A DNA stretch of 64,000 nt. It comes from Tritrichomonas musculus. Lineage: Eukaryota > Parabasalia > Tritrichomonadida > Tritrichomonadidae. The notes under the pieces are model-generated. The model was given only the letters and a program-made list of their open reading frames with translations, was not told the origin of the DNA and ran no database searches. The first letter of the stretch is position 1; every line of letters starts with the position of its first letter. The position numbers and the translations under genes are program-made. The stretch lies in contig JAPFFF010000015.1 in NCBI GenBank assembly GCA_039105265.1, positions 2,728,001 through 2,792,000 on the forward strand. Reading direction: 5' to 3'. Below are positions 61,077 through 64,000 of this stretch, piece after piece.

Positions 61077-63176
61077 CATTCACCATTGAAAATAGCAGTA
61101 GAAAAAGGAAATAGAGAAATGATCCAATTATTATTAAATCACAAAAACATTGATATTTCAGATTCATTTTCTAAATGTACGTTAATAACCGAAATAACAT
61201 TGCCAGAAACGGTTACATCAATTGGAGAGCATGCATTTAGGAATTGCACAGAACTTAAAGAAATAAACATACCTGATTCTGTAACATCTATTGGCTTACG
61301 AGCTTTTTCAGAATGTCTATCGTTAGAGAAGATCAATCTTCCTAATTCAATAGCAACACTTGGCCAATATGCGTTTGATAAATGCAGCTCATTGAAAGAG
61401 ATAGCAATACCAAAATCAGTCCAAATCATTCCTTATTGTTGCTTTTATCAATGTTCATCATTAAAAACAGTCAAGATTCCAAATTCGGTTATTAAAATAG
61501 GAGAAGGTTCATTCAATGGTTGTTCATCGTTGGAAAAAGTGACAATTCCTTCAACGATAACAGTATTAAAAAGCAACACATTTAGCGGTTGTTGTTCACT
61601 CAAATCAATTGAAATACCAAGTTCAGTTAAAGAGTTAGAAAATCACGTTTTCTATCAATGTTCACAATTGGCTGATATTAAAATTTCATCGTCAATATTG
61701 ACATCGATTGGCAGTTATGCATTCAGCGGCTGCAGTTCATTGAAAAAGATAAATTTGCCATCATCATTGCTGACAATTGGCAATTATTCATTTGAAAAAT
61801 GTCCCTCATTGAATGAGATAACAATACCATCATCAATTAAAACAATTGAAGACAATTTATTCAACGATTGTTCATCATTAAAAAAGATAATTATTCCAGA
61901 TTCAGTGACATCCATTTGTGACTATGCTTTTGAAGGCTGCTCTTCATTGACTGATGTAACAATTCCCAATTCAGTTGCAACAATTGGTGAATACGTGTTC
62001 TCAAAATGTACATCGTTAAAGCAGATTGAAATTCCACCTTCAATGAAGCAAATTGGCAAGTATTCATTCAATGAATGCACATCATTGAATACAATAACAA
62101 TGCAGAATTCAGTCGTTTATCTTGGTGATTATGTTTTCAATAATTGTTCTTCATTGGAACAGATTAGAATTCCATCATCAATACAATCTATTGAAGAAGG
62201 CTCATTCTTTCATTGTTCATCGTTAAAACAAGTTGAAATTCCTTCATCAGTGACAATTATTGAAGACTATGCATTCAAAGAATGCCAATCATTGGAAGAA
62301 ATAAAAATACCTGACTCTGTTACATCGATTGGCCGAAATGCTTTTGATAGCTGCTATGCATTGAAAAACTCGGACATTTCTTCATCAGTTGTTGAAATAG
62401 GAAAATATGCTTTCAATGCATGCCAATCATTAACCGAAGTAACAATACCTTCTTCTGTTGTTGAACTTGGAAAATCATGCTTTTCTAACTGCCAATCACT
62501 GAAAGAAGCAACAATTCCTTCTTCTTTAAATGAGATCAAAAAATGTTCATTTAGTGGTTGTTATTCAATCACGAAAATAAACATTCCTAATTCAATGAAG
62601 TTCATTCGAAGTTACGCATTTTACGGTTGCTCAGCATTGACTGAAATAACGATCCCCGATTCAGTCAAATTAATCGGTGATTATGCATTCTTTGAATGTT
62701 CTTCTCTTTCGCAAATAAAACTACCAGAGACCCTCATTTCAATAGGAATCGGCTGTTTTAGAGCTTGCACTTCTCTGGTACAAATAACTATCCCAGACAT
62801 GCTGAAGTCGTTGGGAAACGGCGCTTTCAGAGCTTGCAATGCCTTGGAAACAGTTAAAATGCCTTCAAAAATCGATTCAATTGGAAAATACACTTTTTAT
62901 GAATGCTCTTCTCTTCAAGAGCTGGAAATTCCACAGTCAGCAACATCAATTGGCGAGTATTCCTTTTATAGTTGCTCTTCAATTAAGGAAATTTCATTAC
63001 CAGACAAGGTCAAATATATTGGCGAATATGCTTTCTTTGATTGTGCTTCCCTTATAAAAATATCAATACCTAAATCAGTTAAAACAATAGGAACAATGGC
63101 TTTCTCAAAATGCCCATCATTGGACAAAGAATCGATTGATTCAATCTTCTCTTATTTCAACAATCCAAAATTATAG
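61077..63176 (+). CDS. Ankyrin unit plus 28-unit BspA-like LRR_5 module
   Basis: This frame of about 699 codons lacks an initiating ATG and starts in an ankyrin unit (HSPLKIAVEKGNREMIQLLL), then runs through about 28 LRR_5/BspA-type units of 23 residues (SVTSIGEHAFRNCTELKEI, SLTEVTIPSSVVELGKSCF) to a short tail ending SIFSYFNNPKL. There is no signal peptide in the module and no membrane segment. Many units contain Cys at the same place in the repeat (xFxxCxSL), a ladder of cysteines down one face. The repeats are more regular than in the gene at 5068. It is the C-terminal part of the locus starting at 59574. Confidence 0.88.
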   Translation, partial: HSPLKIAVEKGNREMIQLLLNHKNIDISDSFSKCTLITEITLPETVTSIGEHAFRNCTELKEINIPDSVTSIGLRAFSECLSLEKINLPNSIATLGQYAFDKCSSLKEIAIPKSVQIIPYCCFYQCSSLKTVKIPNSVIKIGEGSFNGCSSLEKVTIPSTITVLKSNTFSGCCSLKSIEIPSSVKELENHVFYQCSQLADIKISSSILTSIGSYAFSGCSSLKKINLPSSLLTIGNYSFEKCPSLNEITIPSSIKTIEDNLFNDCSSLKKIIIPDSVTSICDYAFEGCSSLTDVTIPNSVATIGEYVFSKCTSLKQIEIPPSMKQIGKYSFNECTSLNTITMQNSVVYLGDYVFNNCSSLEQIRIPSSIQSIEEGSFFHCSSLKQVEIPSSVTIIEDYAFKECQSLEEIKIPDSVTSIGRNAFDSCYALKNSDISSSVVEIGKYAFNACQSLTEVTIPSSVVELGKSCFSNCQSLKEATIPSSLNEIKKCSFSGCYSITKINIPNSMKFIRSYAFYGCSALTEITIPDSVKLIGDYAFFECSSLSQIKLPETLISIGIGCFRACTSLVQITIPDMLKSLGNGAFRACNALETVKMPSKIDSIGKYTFYECSSLQELEIPQSATSIGEYSFYSCSSIKEISLPDKVKYIGEYAFFDCASLIKISIPKSVKTIGTMAFSKCPSLDKESIDSIFSYFNNPKL

Positions 63177-63498
63177 TTCATTTCATTAAACCTTATTTTT
63201 TATATCTTTAATAATAATAATAAATAAGAATTTACAAATTGACATTTCTTTTTTGCTTTCTTAACTTTATATTTATTCAGTTGAAAAAAAAAATTTCCAA
63301 TTTTACAGCTCAGAAAAATTTTAATTTTTTTTTCCACTCAGAAAAACAAGATTTTTCCACTAAAATTGAGATGACATAAATTCAATTCTCGATTGTCAAA
63401 ATTTCACTTTTTCTGAGGAGAAATTACACTTTTTTTTTTTTAAAAAATAAATAATTAAAAAAAAAAAAAAAATATGTATATGACTAAATTGCATTGAT
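63177..63498. other. Spacer between convergent genes
   Basis: Short A/T-rich region between two convergent genes with an A run (63458-63472) and a repeated AATTT/CTCAGAAAAA pattern (about 63290-63350). Nothing further is recognised. Confidence 0.35.
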
Positions 63499-64000
63499 TT
63501 ATAATAATTGCATTTTAAATGATTGTCTTTTTTTAAGCTTTGGGCTAACGTGCATCATTTGAAAAGGAATATCGCCTCCCATGTAAGTCACAACCATTCC
63601 ATTTTGCTTAGAATAAATTTTTCCATTTTTATAGACAAAATGCTGGTTATGACGACCATGGAAAGGGAAGAGATAAAAAGGAGTTCCTGGAGGAGGATTC
63701 AAACTATCGGCTTCAGCAACATCGAAAACCATTCCTTTTTTTGCCATTGAATCGATGACAGTGTTCCAATTGTCACGACCAAAAGAAAACTGCTGATTGA
63801 TGTTATTTTCAATATTTGGCTCAGATAATGTAAGACTACAACCAGCAGGGTTCAAATATTCTTCCTTGTCTAGTGTAACTGCATATTCGTGGTAGTTGTC
63901 GCATTGGTCATCATCATCAAAGAAATCTTTTCCCTTTATTCCTTCCAAATATTCCTTTTGGGGAAGATTAAGCAATAAACCAAATTGTCTACCATTGTAA
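63499..64000 (-). CDS. 3' part of a beta-trefoil (ricin-B-lectin-like) protein gene
   Basis: The gene runs off the right edge of the window; at least 167 codons (stop at 63499) are present and no ATG lies in the visible frame at a convincing start. The sequence has the marks of beta-trefoil carbohydrate-binding repeats: GMVFDVAEADSLNPPPGTPF followed by YLFPFHGRHNQHFVYKNGKI and a QxF/W-type close. Only about one to two trefoil subdomains are seen, with an acidic stretch (DFFDDDDQC) upstream. It is probably a lectin-like domain in a longer secreted or surface protein, but that part is outside. There is no sign of a toxin A-chain here. Confidence 0.6.
   Translation of the reverse strand, partial: YNGRQFGLLLNLPQKEYLEGIKGKDFFDDDDQCDNYHEYAVTLDKEEYLNPAGCSLTLSEPNIENNINQQFSFGRDNWNTVIDSMAKKGMVFDVAEADSLNPPPGTPFYLFPFHGRHNQHFVYKNGKIYSKQNGMVVTYMGGDIPFQMMHVSPKLKKRQSFKMQLL

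Noticed and set aside
1-64000. CRISPR array
   Set aside because: No regularly spaced identical repeats; the only tandem repeats are in protein-coding genes and one 31-bp pair.
63499-64000. Ribosome-inactivating toxin
   Set aside because: Only a beta-trefoil-like part is visible and no toxin A-chain motif is present.

Overview
The window looks like nuclear DNA of a parabasalid flagellate, most likely a Tritrichomonas-type trichomonad. Grounds: very AT-rich spacers full of A/T runs; single-exon eukaryotic genes packed on both strands with short 5' leaders; three BspA-like LRR_5 proteins, two of them coupled to the trichomonad DUF3447/ankyrin architecture; tetraspanin, Rab-like, 14-3-3, PROPPIN, KEOPS and L-type lectin genes; and flagellum-linked genes (a Fused/STK36 kinase and a ZMYND10 homologue). 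Species assignment is inference.

Layout. 0.5-13 kb: a low-complexity protein, 14-3-3, a Rab-like GTPase, a BspA-like protein, a CAMK-like kinase, a membrane M28 peptidase, a compact GC-richer island that may be a structured RNA, and a DHHC-family protein that has lost every zinc ligand. 13-16 kb: a graveyard of mobile and virus-like DNA lying against a broken kinase gene: a DDE transposase remnant, a fossil of a CRESS-DNA-virus-type Rep, an integrase-like fossil and a mariner remnant. 16-36 kb: a dense housekeeping block with STK36-like kinase, L-type cargo lectin, Kae1, PROPPIN, a coiled-coil protein without an obvious ATG, an NAK-family pseudokinase candidate, a large unknown protein, a 54-residue secreted peptide, ZMYND10-like protein, GON4L-like protein and a strange amphipathic-helix protein. 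36-48 kb: repeat-rich DNA with an internally deleted hAT element (8-bp target duplication), a 122-bp mariner-type MITE directly beside it, a DUF3447/ankyrin/BspA locus, an iron alcohol dehydrogenase of bacterial look, a 0.89-kb MITE with perfect 31-bp ends, and decayed LRR and Rab sequences. 48-64 kb: tetraspanin, a 1752-residue DEAH helicase with a C-terminal IBR/RING2 module, a 1216-residue repeat coiled coil, a second DUF3447/ankyrin/BspA locus whose modules are separated by possible non-canonical introns, and the 3' part of a beta-trefoil-like gene.

Genes with related jobs: vesicle traffic (Rab-like, L-type lectin, PROPPIN, NAK kinase), flagellum (STK36, ZMYND10, perhaps the coiled-coil protein at 23.7 kb), and surface or host-contact proteins (BspA-like, tetraspanin, secreted peptide, lectin). 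No operon-like organisation is evident. Several reading frames run upstream into TTG or GTG codons; I moved starts to the first ATG unless stated. All identifications are by eye from motifs; no database search was run.
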